NCBI RefSeq assembly: GCF_045999315.1
Contig: NZ_CP174607.1
Location: forward strand, 992,001-1,056,000
DNA: 64,000 bases
Origin: Peredibacter sp045999315
Lineage (GTDB): Bacteria > Bdellovibrionota > Bacteriovoracia > Bacteriovoracales > Bacteriovoracaceae
Direction: 5' to 3'
This document shows, piece by piece, positions 26,365-35,086 of this stretch. How positions within the stretch are numbered: the first letter of the stretch is position 1; each line of letters opens with the position of its first letter. A program made the translations under genes and the position numbers. Below the pieces are notes generated by a model that had not been told where the DNA came from, searched no databases, and saw only the letters and a program-made list of their open reading frames with translations.

Positions 26365-26778
26365 TTACTTAAGATTAGCAAGGCGGAGACGAAGCTCAGC
26401 TCTCTCAAGCTTTCTGCGGAACTTAATAAGGTCCACATCAGTTAGAGATTCTTTGCCAGAAAGACGATCATGGGCCTTCGCCTTTGCAGACTTCGCACGC
26501 TCCAGATCGATGTCTTCAGCACGCTCAGATGTGAAAGACAGGATTGTAACAGTGTCTTGTAAAACACGGCACAGGCCCGCAGTCACTGAAAAGTGACGAG
26601 CACCCATTGGTGTCTTAGCAGTCAAGATTCCAGTCGATAGCTCAGTAAGGATATGAGTATGTTCAGGGAGAATGTTAATCTCCCCGCGAACTGTTGGAAT
26701 CGTGATGTCGTTACACTCAAGATCTTTAATCACAACACCTTTTGGCGTGAAAAGATTGAGTTTAAAGGCTGATGCCAT
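26365..26778 (-). CDS. atpC: ATP synthase F1 epsilon subunit
   Basis: The epsilon subunit sits in the central stalk and can inhibit ATP hydrolysis. The 137 residues fit the family. The N-terminal beta-sandwich is visible (FKLNLFTPKGVVIKDLECND, then LPEHTHILTELSTGIL), followed by a helical hairpin rich in Glu/Arg/Leu (RAEDIDLERAKSAKAKA and on to RAELRLRLANLK). It is the last gene of the operon, 2 nt after atpD, with an intrinsic terminator directly downstream. Confidence 0.95.
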   Translation of the reverse strand: MASAFKLNLFTPKGVVIKDLECNDITIPTVRGEINILPEHTHILTELSTGILTAKTPMGARHFSVTAGLCRVLQDTVTILSFTSERAEDIDLERAKSAKAKAHDRLSGKESLTDVDLIKFRRKLERAELRLRLANLK

Positions 26779-26780
26779 AA

Positions 26781-28196
26781 TTACTTCCCTTCAGAAAGTT
26801 TCTTAGCTTTCTCATGAACCATATCTAGGCCACCAACAAGGTAGAAAGCTTGCTCAGGAAGGTGATCAACTTCACCAGCTAGAACTGCCTTGAAACCTTT
26901 AATAGTGTCTTCGATCTTCACGAATTGACCTGGGATACCAGTGAACTGCTCAGCAACGAAGAACGGCTGAGAAAGGAACTTCTGGATCTTACGGGCACGT
27001 GCCACGAGTTTCTTATCGTCTTCAGAAAGTTCATCCATACCAAGGATGGCGATGATATCTTGAAGCTCTTTATACTTTTGAAGAACTGACTGCACTTGAC
27101 GAGCAACTGCGTAGTGTTCATCACCAACAACGTCCGGAGTAAGAATCGTTGAAGAAGAAGAAAGAGGATCTACCGCTGGGTAAATACCAAGCTCGGCGAT
27201 CTGACGAGAAAGTTCTGTTGTAGCATCCAAGTGAGCGAACGTAGTAGCTGGAGCTGGATCGGTATAGTCATCCGCAGGTACGTATACAGCTTGGATTGAT
27301 GTAATCGAACCATCTTTCGTAGATGTAATACGCTCTTGCATTGCACCCATCTCTGTAGAAAGAGTTGGCTGGTAACCCACAGCTGAAGGAATACGACCTA
27401 GAAGGGCCGAAACCTCTGAACCAGCTTGAGTAAAGCGGAAGATGTTATCTACGAAGAATAGTACGTCTTGTTTTTCTTCATCACGGAAGTACTCAGCTAG
27501 TGAAAGACCAGTTAGAGCAACACGTGCACGGGCACCAGGTGGCTCGTTCATCTGACCGTAACAAAGAGCAGTTTTTGCAAGAACTCCTGAGTCCTTCATT
27601 TCGTGCCAAAGATCGTTACCTTCACGAGTACGCTCACCCACACCTGCGAACACAGAGAAACCACCGTGTTGAGTTGCGATGTTGTTAATAAGTTCCATGA
27701 TTAGAACTGTTTTACCTACACCCGCACCACCGAATAGACCGATCTTACCACCCTTAAGGTATGGAGCTAGAAGGTCGATTACTTTAATACCAGTAAAGAA
27801 AGCTTCTTTCTTAGTAGATTGGTTAGCGAATTTTGGAGCTTCACGGTGAATCGGGTAGCTCTTCTTGTTGTTAAGAGGACCAGCTTCATCAACTGGCTCG
27901 CCGATTACGTTGATAATACGGCCAAGACACTCACGACCTACCGGAGCTTGAATTGCAGCTCCTGTATCTTTTACGATTTGGCCACGAGCTAGACCTTCAG
28001 TTGCATCCATAGCGATACAACGAACCATGTTGTTACCAAGGTGAGCAGCAACCTCTACAGTAAGGTTGTCTTCTCCGCCTTCGATTGCTTTGTTTGTGAT
28101 TTTAAGAGCGTTGTAAAGCGCCGGAAGTTTTCCGTTAGAAAACTCAACGTCGATTACAGGTCCCAATACTTGTCGAATAACACCTGTGTTTTGCAT
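26781..28196 (-). CDS. atpD: ATP synthase F1 beta subunit
   Basis: This is the catalytic subunit of F-type ATP synthase. The 471 residues include the Walker A GGAGVGKTVLIMEL (about 154-167), GERTREGNDL with the catalytic-region Glu, the Walker B strand DVLFFVDNIFRF, the nucleotide-binding ALLGRIPSAVGYQPTL, and the DELSEDD (DELSEED-type) motif near the C-terminus that contacts the gamma subunit. Length and motifs are fully typical. The downstream gene atpC begins 2 nt after the stop and atpG precedes it by 11 nt. Confidence 0.98.
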   Translation of the reverse strand: MQNTGVIRQVLGPVIDVEFSNGKLPALYNALKITNKAIEGGEDNLTVEVAAHLGNNMVRCIAMDATEGLARGQIVKDTGAAIQAPVGRECLGRIINVIGEPVDEAGPLNNKKSYPIHREAPKFANQSTKKEAFFTGIKVIDLLAPYLKGGKIGLFGGAGVGKTVLIMELINNIATQHGGFSVFAGVGERTREGNDLWHEMKDSGVLAKTALCYGQMNEPPGARARVALTGLSLAEYFRDEEKQDVLFFVDNIFRFTQAGSEVSALLGRIPSAVGYQPTLSTEMGAMQERITSTKDGSITSIQAVYVPADDYTDPAPATTFAHLDATTELSRQIAELGIYPAVDPLSSSSTILTPDVVGDEHYAVARQVQSVLQKYKELQDIIAILGMDELSEDDKKLVARARKIQKFLSQPFFVAEQFTGIPGQFVKIEDTIKGFKAVLAGEVDHLPEQAFYLVGGLDMVHEKAKKLSEGK

Positions 28197-28207
28197 TTTT
28201 ATGCCCC

Positions 28208-29077
28208 TTAACCGTTCAGAGATTCAGCACCAGATACAACTTCGATTAGTTCGGTTGTAATTCTCGCCTGTCTCATCTTATTCATTTTTAATGTTAGTTT
28301 CTTAGTCATTTCTTTACAGTTCTTCGATGCGTTTTCCATCGCATTCATACGAGAGCCGTGCTCTGAAGCAATGGCATCTAGTACGCATGTATAAACCGTT
28401 GTCAGATACACTTCTGGAACGAGAGTGTCCAGAATTTGCTCAGCACTTGGCTCATACTTGAAATCGTATGGATATTTCGACTTGATAGTTTCCTTATCAG
28501 AAGACGAAACTTGCATTGGAAGAAGCTGTCTCACTTTAGAATCAAAAGCGATAGCAGAAATGAAAGAGTTATAGGCAACATAAACTTTGCCAACTTCACC
28601 ATTCATAAACATAGCGCCCAGCTCGTCAGCAACTTTACGAACTTCTTCGTAAGTCGGATCAGCTTTCGCGAATGTAAACGTTTTACCGCTATTTACTTCT
28701 TTCTGGATGAGGTCACGAACTTTCTTCCCAATAAAGAAGAATTTAAGATCTTCATCTTTTGTCTCAGCCACGAAACGTCTAACAGTCTTAGCAAGAGAAG
28801 AGTTATAACCGCCGCAAAGACCTTTATCAGACGAAATCACCAGAACCACAGACTTATTATTTTCCTTCGGAGTGAAGTACTCATTCGTGTAGTTCTGTGC
28901 CAGGGCAGAAACTGTTCTCACAGTCTCTTCTAGCTCAGTTGAGTATGGACGAAGACCTAAGATACGAACCTGAGCCTTGTTCAGCTTCGAAGCTGAAACA
29001 AGTTTCATGGCCTTTGTGATCTTTAAAGTACCTTTGGTACTTTTGATCTTTTTCTTTAGGTCTTTAATATTTGCCAT
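28208..29077 (-). CDS. atpG: ATP synthase F1 gamma subunit
   Basis: The gamma subunit forms the rotating central shaft. The 289 residues begin with the conserved coiled-coil helix MANIKDLKKKIKSTKGTLKI followed by TKAMKLVSASKL, and end with the matching C-terminal helix (ASEHGSRMNAMENASKNC, then IT-ELIEVVSGA). The SSDKGLCGGYN motif of the central Rossmann-like domain is present. It lies between atpA and atpD with gaps of 17 and 11 nt. Confidence 0.97.
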   Translation of the reverse strand: MANIKDLKKKIKSTKGTLKITKAMKLVSASKLNKAQVRILGLRPYSTELEETVRTVSALAQNYTNEYFTPKENNKSVVLVISSDKGLCGGYNSSLAKTVRRFVAETKDEDLKFFFIGKKVRDLIQKEVNSGKTFTFAKADPTYEEVRKVADELGAMFMNGEVGKVYVAYNSFISAIAFDSKVRQLLPMQVSSSDKETIKSKYPYDFKYEPSAEQILDTLVPEVYLTTVYTCVLDAIASEHGSRMNAMENASKNCKEMTKKLTLKMNKMRQARITTELIEVVSGAESLNG

Positions 29078-29094
29078 GGTTTTTAATCCTTAAA

Positions 29095-30609
29095 TTAAGC
29101 CTTGTAGCTAGCTACGAAGTTCTTAACGATTTCTACAACCTTAGCTTCGTTTTCAGCAGACATCTGCTTCTCAGCTCTCATAGCGTTCATAAGGTCAGCG
29201 TGACGAGAGTTAAGAGTTGCAAGAAGATCTGTCTCAACCTGACGAACTTTGTTCACAGGGATTGAATCGAAGAAGCCTTTAGTAGCAGCAAAGATAGATA
29301 CCGATTGATCGATAACATCCATTGGTGAGTACTGAGCTTGCTTAAGAAGTTCTACAAGACGAGAACCACGGTTAAGCTGACGTTGAGTCGCTTCATCAAG
29401 GTCAGAACCGAATTGTGCGAAGGCCGCAAGTTCACGGTACTGAGCTAGATCTAGACGAAGAGTACCAGCTACTTTTTTCATGGCTTTAATTTGAGCAGAA
29501 CCACCAACTCGAGATACTGATAGACCTACGTTAACCGCAGGACGGATACCAGAGTTGAAAAGATCTGATTCAAGATAGATCTGACCATCTGTAATCGAAA
29601 TTACGTTTGTAGGAATGTACGCAGAAACGTCACCCTCTTGAGTTTCGATGATTGGAAGAGCTGTAAGTGAACCAGCACCTAGTTCATCGTTAACTTTACA
29701 AGCACGCTCTAGAAGACGTGAGTGAATATAGAATACGTCCCCTGGGAATGCTTCACGTCCTGGTGGACGACGAAGAAGAAGTGAAAGCTGACGGTAAGCT
29801 TGTGATTGTTTTGTTAAGTCATCGTACACGATAAGCGCGTGCTTACCAGCATCACGGTAGTACTCACCCATAGTAGCACCAGTATATGGAGCTAGGTATT
29901 GAAGTGGAGCTGAGTGAGAAGCTGTAGCTGAAACGATGATTGTATATTCAAGAGCACCAGCTTCAAGAAGCTTTTGGTACACTTGGCGAACTGTAGATTG
30001 CTTCTGACCGATGGCCACGTAAACGCAAACTACGCCTTTACCTTTTTGGTTGATGATAGTGTCAACCGCAACTGCTGTTTTACCAGTCTTACGGTCACCA
30101 ATGATAAGCTCGCGCTGACCACGGCCGATCGGAATCATGGCGTCGATAGCTTTGATACCAGTCTGCATTGGCTCGTGAACTGATTTACGAGCAATAATTC
30201 CTGGAGCTTTAACTTCAACGTTACGGAATTGAGTAGCTTTAATTTCACCCTGACCGTCGATTGGCTCACCGATTGCGTTTACTACGCGACCAAGAAGAGC
30301 GTCACCAACAGGAACAGATACGATTTTTTCTGTACGCTTAACTGTTGAACCTTCTTTAATTGATTCGTCGTTACCAAGAACCACGATACCAACGTTGTTA
30401 GCTTCAAGGTTAAGAACCATTCCTTTAACTCCGCCTTCGAACTCAACAAGCTCGCCGGCAAGAACGTTTTTTAATCCAAATACGCGGGCCACACCGTCAC
30501 CAATTGTGAGGACTGTCCCAATTTCGTTCATCTGTAGGCGAGATTCAAAGTTTGCAATTCGCTCTTTGATGATGCCTGTGATTTCTTCAGGTCTGATTGA
30601 TGTACTCAT
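29095..30609 (-). CDS. atpA: ATP synthase F1 alpha subunit
   Basis: This non-catalytic nucleotide-binding subunit alternates with beta in the F1 hexamer. The 504 residues start with STSIRPEEITGIIKERI. The Walker A GDRKTGKTAVAVD lies near residue 170, then IGQKQSTVRQV, the LSLLLRRPPGREAFPGDVFY segment and the alpha signature PAVNVGLSVSRVG around 366-378. The C-terminal helical domain is intact. It follows atpH after 29 nt and precedes atpG. Confidence 0.98.
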   Translation of the reverse strand: MSTSIRPEEITGIIKERIANFESRLQMNEIGTVLTIGDGVARVFGLKNVLAGELVEFEGGVKGMVLNLEANNVGIVVLGNDESIKEGSTVKRTEKIVSVPVGDALLGRVVNAIGEPIDGQGEIKATQFRNVEVKAPGIIARKSVHEPMQTGIKAIDAMIPIGRGQRELIIGDRKTGKTAVAVDTIINQKGKGVVCVYVAIGQKQSTVRQVYQKLLEAGALEYTIIVSATASHSAPLQYLAPYTGATMGEYYRDAGKHALIVYDDLTKQSQAYRQLSLLLRRPPGREAFPGDVFYIHSRLLERACKVNDELGAGSLTALPIIETQEGDVSAYIPTNVISITDGQIYLESDLFNSGIRPAVNVGLSVSRVGGSAQIKAMKKVAGTLRLDLAQYRELAAFAQFGSDLDEATQRQLNRGSRLVELLKQAQYSPMDVIDQSVSIFAATKGFFDSIPVNKVRQVETDLLATLNSRHADLMNAMRAEKQMSAENEAKVVEIVKNFVASYKA

Positions 30610-30638
30610 CTAAAATCCCTTCCCTTTTTCTGGGTTAA

Positions 30639-31178
30639 TTATTCGCTAAGAATTGATTGTTTAAATTGTTCTAACTGGTTGTCTAACGAAGCATCTAATT
30701 GAAGATCTTCTACAGTCACCTTGAAGCCCGCTGACACGTTCGAGTTTTGAACGTAATCAAGAGTTGGCTGGCGACCAAGTTTATTCTTCAAAAATGATTC
30801 GATCTTTGCTTTGAATTCAGGATCAATCTGAGCATCTGAGCCTTCGATTGTGCCTTTCATGAAACCCTTACGGTCATCGTCCATAACAATCACTTCTTTG
30901 ATGATCAAAGGAAGGATGCCGATACGTTTTTCATCAATCAGGAACTTCACAGTTTCTGATGTGATTGGAGAAAGAGAAAGTTTCTTCGCAACTTCAGCGA
31001 ATACTGCCTTCTTCTCATCTAACGTGAAAAGCTCGAGGAACATAACGTTCTCAAGCTCATTTGATTTATTAATTACTTCTGTAAGCTTTGTAAGCTCGTT
31101 AGCGATGTCGATTTTTCTTTCATCGCCAAGCTCAAGAAGTGATTTCGCGTAAACGCGAGCTACCGCTTGTTCTTTCAT
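30639..31178 (-). CDS. atpH: ATP synthase F1 delta subunit
   Basis: Delta joins the peripheral stalk to the top of F1. The 179 residues follow the OSCP/delta pattern: an N-terminal helical bundle beginning AVARVYAKSLLELGDE, and a C-terminal part with VKFLIDEKRIGILPLIIKE and the closing GFKVTVEDLQLDASLDNQLE, which matches the family's GGxxIxxxDxxxDxSxxxxL end motif with changes. It sits between atpF and atpA, 3 nt after atpF. Confidence 0.93.
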   Translation of the reverse strand: MKEQAVARVYAKSLLELGDERKIDIANELTKLTEVINKSNELENVMFLELFTLDEKKAVFAEVAKKLSLSPITSETVKFLIDEKRIGILPLIIKEVIVMDDDRKGFMKGTIEGSDAQIDPEFKAKIESFLKNKLGRQPTLDYVQNSNVSAGFKVTVEDLQLDASLDNQLEQFKQSILSE

Positions 31179-31181
31179 ATC

Positions 31182-31733
31182 TTAGAGCCCTTTCAAAAGT
31201 TTCGAAGAAACTTTAGATTGATAGTCTTTATTAGTCTTAATTGTAGATTTTGTTTTAGCGATAACTTGGTTCAGAAGCTCGGCATTTAGCTCATCAAGAG
31301 CTGCCTTCTTATCAGCTTGAAGTTTAAGATTTGCATCTGACTTAAGCTTTTGAGTCTTCTCATCAGTTTCACGAGAAAGATTTTTTTCAAACGCTAGAAC
31401 TTCGTTCTCAGCTTGAGAGTGAATTGACTTCACTTCGTTAGGAAGGTTAGCGGCCTTTCTCTCTTCAGCTTCAAGAAGCATTTTAGCTTCTTTCGACTTA
31501 AGGTTTACGCGTTCGATTGTGTTCGCGATATCATCAGATTGTTTGTTGAAATAAGCGGCCAAAGGACCTTTTAGTTTCCAAGCAAGAACACCAAGAAGGA
31601 TCGCAACGTTTACCGCCGGAGCGATAAGATCCGTAATTGAACTGTGGTGACCTTCACCGTGACCGCCGCCAGCTGCAAGGGCTTTAGTGGCGAAACCTAG
31701 GGCGATAAAAGCGTAAGCTGTCCAGAAACGCAT
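31182..31733 (-). CDS. atpF: ATP synthase F0 b subunit
   Basis: The b subunit forms the peripheral stalk. The 183 residues start with a signal-like segment (MRFWTAYAFIALGFATKALA), then a Gly/His-rich GGGHGEGHH, the membrane helix (TDLIAPAVNVAILLGVLAWKL) and a long charged coiled coil to the end. The N-terminal leader and His-rich stretch would lie in the periplasm; whether the leader is cleaved is unknown. It differs from the companion b' at 31742 in having this leader. The pair of b genes suggests a b/b' heterodimer, as in alphaproteobacteria and cyanobacteria. Confidence 0.9.
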   Translation of the reverse strand: MRFWTAYAFIALGFATKALAAGGGHGEGHHSSITDLIAPAVNVAILLGVLAWKLKGPLAAYFNKQSDDIANTIERVNLKSKEAKMLLEAEERKAANLPNEVKSIHSQAENEVLAFEKNLSRETDEKTQKLKSDANLKLQADKKAALDELNAELLNQVIAKTKSTIKTNKDYQSKVSSKLLKGL

Positions 31734-31741
31734 ATTTTTCC

Positions 31742-32185
31742 TTATTGAAGAATCTTATTAACGAGTGATTGAGATAGAGAATCTGCTTCAGCAAGATACT
31801 TATCTTTGTTACTAGCAATTTCTTTTGAGAATTCATTGCGAGAAGAATCAATGTAGGCGTTAACTTCTTTTTCAGTTTGCTTGTACTGATCTGTGTACTT
31901 AGCAGTGATTGACTGTTTCTTCTCTAGAGATGTTTTAAGAGAAGTAGTGTTGGCCTCGTTAATTTTGGCCTGATACTCAGTCTGCATCTTGTTAACTTTT
32001 TCGATTGTTTCATCTGCTACGTTATCAAGCTTCACAGTTTTTTCTTCGCGAGTTGTAAGCACTTCTTGCAACTTTCCTAAGAACAAGAAATGGGCAATCA
32101 CGAACACAATTGTGATGATAACAAATTGAGGGACAAGAGAAGAATCCACACCTAGTTGTGTGAAGATGGCGGTAAACGTTTCCAT
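31742..32185 (-). CDS. ATP synthase F0 b' subunit
   Basis: This 147-residue protein heads the seven-gene atp operon. A single membrane helix (QFVIITIVFVIAHFLFLGKL, about 20-40) is followed by a conserved-type VLTTREEKTVKLDNVADETI segment and a long coiled coil. Length and layout match b-type subunits, and its place directly before the second b gene (8 nt) makes it the b' partner in the stalk. Subunits a and c are not in this operon but at 51472-52509, on the other side of the origin. Confidence 0.9.
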   Translation of the reverse strand: METFTAIFTQLGVDSSLVPQFVIITIVFVIAHFLFLGKLQEVLTTREEKTVKLDNVADETIEKVNKMQTEYQAKINEANTTSLKTSLEKKQSITAKYTDQYKQTEKEVNAYIDSSRNEFSKEIASNKDKYLAEADSLSQSLVNKILQ

Positions 32186-32271
32186 AGGTTAAACCTTAAA
32201 AATGAAGCGAATTTAATTGAGCAGTAATTTTTTAAGGTATAGGGGCTATTTCGTCAATGGAAATGGGGGTT

Positions 32272-32607
32272 CTATTTTTTGTCTTTCATCTTAGTAATTC
32301 CGTGGAAAATGACCCCTTCTTCGACGATCAAACTCGGACTAGTAACAGTCCCTTCAAATCGTGCTGGGCGTCGAATTTCCACCCGTGAAGAAGCTTTAAT
32401 TGTGCCCTTCACAGAACCAGAAATGATCACAATATTGGCATTAATATCGGCATTGATAACAGCGCCTTCAGAAATGATCAGCGTGTCATTTGAAAAAATA
32501 CTGCCGTTTACATATCCAGCGATACGAACAGTACCGCTGAATGAAAGGTTTCCTTCAAATTTGCAGCCCTCTTCGATGATGGCGCAAATATCGTTCTTTT
32601 TAGCCAA
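32272..32607 (-). CDS. Bactofilin (polymer-forming cytoskeletal protein)
   Basis: Bactofilins polymerise without nucleotide into filaments of short beta-helix subunits. The 111 residues contain the repeating six-residue coils of the DUF583 fold: CKFEGNLSFSGTVRIAGYV, then NGSIFSNDTLIISEGAVINA, then SGSVKGTIKASSRVEI and the closing FEGTVTSPSLIVEEG. Flanking tails are short and charged. It follows parB by 15 nt on the same strand. In Myxococcus, bactofilins together with PadC anchor the ParABS machinery near the poles, so a similar scaffold for the origin is a reasonable inference here. Confidence 0.92.
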   Translation of the reverse strand: MAKKNDICAIIEEGCKFEGNLSFSGTVRIAGYVNGSIFSNDTLIISEGAVINADINANIVIISGSVKGTIKASSRVEIRRPARFEGTVTSPSLIVEEGVIFHGITKMKDKK

Positions 32608-32622
32608 AAAAGTCTCTCCCGA

Positions 32623-33552
32623 CTATTTCATGAGATAAGCAAATATATCATTAAATTCGGCTTCGTTGCTGAATTTAATTGTGATTTCACCGGCACCGTT
32701 CTTTTTTGCTTTCACATCAAAGTGGTAACCAGTTTTTTGCTCAAGCTTATTTCTAAGCTGTGTATATTGCTCAGCTATAAATTTATTATCATCTGACTTC
32801 TTCGAAGGTTTCTTCGATTTTTTTGCCAGGTCTTCGAGCTCGCGAACTGAAAGGCCCTTGGCAATTACTTCGTTCGCCAGGCGCTTCACTGACTCATCGT
32901 CGCCGATTGAAACCAGGATCTTGGCATGACCAAAAGAAAGAAGTTCTTTTTGAAGAGAAACAATCACGTCTTTTGGAAGTTTAAGAATACGAAGGAAGTT
33001 AGCAATCGTTGAACGCTCTTTACCGATCTTCTTAGCTACTTCTTCCTGAGTCAGTTCGAACTCATTCATAAGTTGGAAGTAAGCAAGTGCTTCTTCCACG
33101 CAGTTTAAATCTGAACGTTGAACGTTTTCGATGATCGACATCACCAGGATATCTTTCTTCGTTGCGCGTTTTACGATTACAGGGATTTTTGTAAGACCGG
33201 CCAGACGAGAAGCACGGTAACGTCTCTCCCCTGCTACGATCTCAAATGCGCCGTCTTTTTCAACCACGATGATTGGCTGAATAACACCGTTTTCCTTAAT
33301 CGACTCCGCAAGCTCAAGTAGATCCTTCTCTTTGAAGATCTTACGGGGCTGAGCTTTGTTTGGAACGATCTTATCAACTTCAACCAGCATAGGTTGAGTT
33401 TCAATTTGAACTTCTTTTTTAGGAGCAGCAGCAGGAGCTTGGGCCTTTGGTTCTATAGGGGCGGCTTTTTCAGGAGCATCAGCGTATGCGGCTGGGCTGT
33501 TCCCTAGAAGTGCGGCCATACCTCTTCCGAGTTGTGGTTTATTCTTTTGCAT
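32623..33552 (-). CDS. parB: Chromosome partitioning protein ParB (Spo0J-like)
   Basis: ParB is the CTP-dependent clamp that loads at parS and spreads. The 309 residues have an N-terminal ParA-stimulating tail (KPQLGRGMAALLG), a Pro/Ala-rich linker (about 20-50), the ParB/Srx-like CTPase core with ENGVIQPIIV and the GERRYRA motif, ENVQRSDLN, an HTH domain (TQEEVAKKIGKERSTIANFL) and a C-terminal dimerisation domain. The linker contains Pro-Ile-Glu-Pro (32-35) encoded by a copy of the CTATAG-centred motif at 33449. It starts 12 nt after parA. Two parS sites lie 1-3.4 kb upstream. Confidence 0.97.
   Translation of the reverse strand: MQKNKPQLGRGMAALLGNSPAAYADAPEKAAPIEPKAQAPAAAPKKEVQIETQPMLVEVDKIVPNKAQPRKIFKEKDLLELAESIKENGVIQPIIVVEKDGAFEIVAGERRYRASRLAGLTKIPVIVKRATKKDILVMSIIENVQRSDLNCVEEALAYFQLMNEFELTQEEVAKKIGKERSTIANFLRILKLPKDVIVSLQKELLSFGHAKILVSIGDDESVKRLANEVIAKGLSVRELEDLAKKSKKPSKKSDDNKFIAEQYTQLRNKLEQKTGYHFDVKAKKNGAGEITIKFSNEAEFNDIFAYLMK
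33449..33462 (+). repeat. Origin-cluster motif copy 1 (inside parB)
   Basis: GGTTCTATAGGGGC matches the consensus GGTYCTAYAGGRSC exactly. It encodes Ala-Pro-Ile-Glu-Pro in the ParB linker on the opposite strand. Confidence 0.8.
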
Positions 33553-33564
33553 AAATCATTTCTC

Positions 33565-34410
33565 CTACGGCTGTACTTGGTAATCCTCGAACTTCGGGAT
33601 CTGCTGGTTTAGAGGCATTTTCACCTGGTTTGTTTCAGGCTTCTTCTCTGACTTCAAAATAATTTCGCGTGCGAGAGATAGATATGCTTCACTTCCCTTT
33701 GAAGTAATATCGTAAAGAATGATCGGCTTACCGAATGAAGTACATTCAGAAAGTTTCACGTTTCTTGGAATGATTGATTTAAGAATGTCATCCTTGAAGT
33801 GGGTCATGAGATCATTCGCCACTAGCTTACAAAGATTGTTACGAGAGTCGTACATTGTAAGCAGGATACCTTCGAGAGTAAGCTTCGGGTTAAGCGAAGC
33901 ACGGATAAGTCTCACAGTATTTAAAAGCTGTGAAAGACCTTCCATCGCAAGATACTCAGTCTGCATTGGAACTAGATAAGTGTGGGCCGCAGTGAATGCG
34001 TTCACAGTTAACAAGTTAAGAGATGGAGCACAGTCGATAATGATGTAATCGTATTTGCTGTGAAGAGCTTCAAGAGCAACTTTTAATTTTGATTCACGTG
34101 CGAACATGTGAACAAGCTCAAGCTCAGCACCAACAAGATCATTGTTTGATGGACAAAGATCTAGAAGTGGAAGTTCAGTTTTATAGATACAGTTGTCGAA
34201 GCTTTCTTCGTTAATGAGAGCGTGATAAACGTTGGCCTTGGCAAATGTTTCTTTCTCTACACCCAAACACGAACTTGCGTTTCCTTGCGGATCCAGGTCA
34301 ATCAGAAGTGTGCGTTTCTCTGCTGCGGCGAGACATGCGCTTAAGTTGACAGAAGTGGTCGTCTTTCCGACGCCACCTTTTTGGTTCGCGATTGCAATGA
34401 TTTTAGCCAT
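33565..34410 (-). CDS. parA: Chromosome partitioning ATPase ParA (Soj-like)
   Basis: ParA forms ATP-dependent DNA-bound dimers whose gradient moves the ParB-parS complex. The 281 residues begin with MAKIIAIANQKGGVGKTTTS, a deviant Walker A with the signature lysine in KGGVGKT. The A' motif is YDYIIIDCAPSLNLLTVNA, and a Walker B-like segment is present. The last 25 residues (KPETNQVKMPLNQQIPKFED) extend beyond the usual end. It follows rsmG after 37 nt and precedes parB, the common order rsmG-parA-parB. Confidence 0.97.
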   Translation of the reverse strand: MAKIIAIANQKGGVGKTTTSVNLSACLAAAEKRTLLIDLDPQGNASSCLGVEKETFAKANVYHALINEESFDNCIYKTELPLLDLCPSNNDLVGAELELVHMFARESKLKVALEALHSKYDYIIIDCAPSLNLLTVNAFTAAHTYLVPMQTEYLAMEGLSQLLNTVRLIRASLNPKLTLEGILLTMYDSRNNLCKLVANDLMTHFKDDILKSIIPRNVKLSECTSFGKPIILYDITSKGSEAYLSLAREIILKSEKKPETNQVKMPLNQQIPKFEDYQVQP

Positions 34411-34447
34411 TTAGATCCTCACGAGAATTGATTTTGAATCCTTATTT

Positions 34448-35086
34448 TTAGAGAAAATCAGAGAGTTTGACAAGCGTTTTAGACGTTCCACGTGGAACAT
34501 TTTGAGCGGCGAATGAAACTAAGAAACGCTGTTGTGTTCCCGGGACTTTAATCTCTTGATTCTCAAGAAGCTTCCAGTCTTTCTCGAGTTTCTTAATCAT
34601 GTCGCCCTCAAGCTCCATGAAGTTTGGACCTTTATAAAGGAAGACACTGATGTCACTGGTAGTGCGATTAATGATCGGAAGATAATCCTGAATTGTTCCC
34701 ACGGCCTTAAAAGTGATGGTCGCTGGACGATCAAAGATGAAGTCTTCCAGGCGTGAATGAACCAACTTCACGTTAGTAAGACCGAGCTTATCTGCGATCA
34801 GCTTCACGGCATCAACCTTCTTTCTCTTAGACTCTACTCCCACGAACTTTATGTCAGGAAGAAGTTTTGCTAGGGGAAGGATCGGGAAACCCCCGCCGAA
34901 ACCTACATCCACTACAACTCCCCTCTTTTGAACTTCCTTCTGAAAAAGTTCTGACTGAAGATAGGGATTGATCGAATCGAGGATCTGCTTATGGTAGAAC
35001 TCATCCTGATCTAAAATATTAGTGAGGTTCAGCCCTGCTAGGTCTGTTTTAAGTACATTTAAGTATCGAATAGCGAAATCTAACAT
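34448..35086 (-). CDS. rsmG: 16S rRNA (guanine527-N7)-methyltransferase
   Basis: RsmG methylates G527 of 16S rRNA; its loss gives low-level streptomycin resistance. The 212 residues hold the SAM-binding loop VVVDVGFGGGFPILPLA, the acidic strand FVGVESKRKK, and the usual family length. Near the C-terminus the peptide AQNVPRGTSK is encoded by a perfect parS-type palindrome at 34485-34498, so the coding sequence doubles as a partition site. It starts one base after the mnmG stop begins, sharing position 35086, and parA follows 37 nt downstream. Confidence 0.95.
   Translation of the reverse strand: MLDFAIRYLNVLKTDLAGLNLTNILDQDEFYHKQILDSINPYLQSELFQKEVQKRGVVVDVGFGGGFPILPLAKLLPDIKFVGVESKRKKVDAVKLIADKLGLTNVKLVHSRLEDFIFDRPATITFKAVGTIQDYLPIINRTTSDISVFLYKGPNFMELEGDMIKKLEKDWKLLENQEIKVPGTQQRFLVSFAAQNVPRGTSKTLVKLSDFL
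34485..34498. promoter_or_regulatory. parS site inside rsmG
   Basis: GTTCCACGTGGAAC is a perfect 14-bp palindrome with the parS core CCACGTGG and flanking GTT/AAC. The classical consensus is TGTTTCACGTGAAACA. It has C and A rather than T and A at the outermost positions, so the 16-mer has one mismatch. It lies in the 3' end of rsmG, just upstream of parA-parB. Confidence 0.93.

Noticed and set aside
32236..32249. TATAGGGGC upstream of the atp operon as a motif copy
   Set aside because: The right half fits but the left half does not; nine of 14 positions. Worth including in a later scan only.
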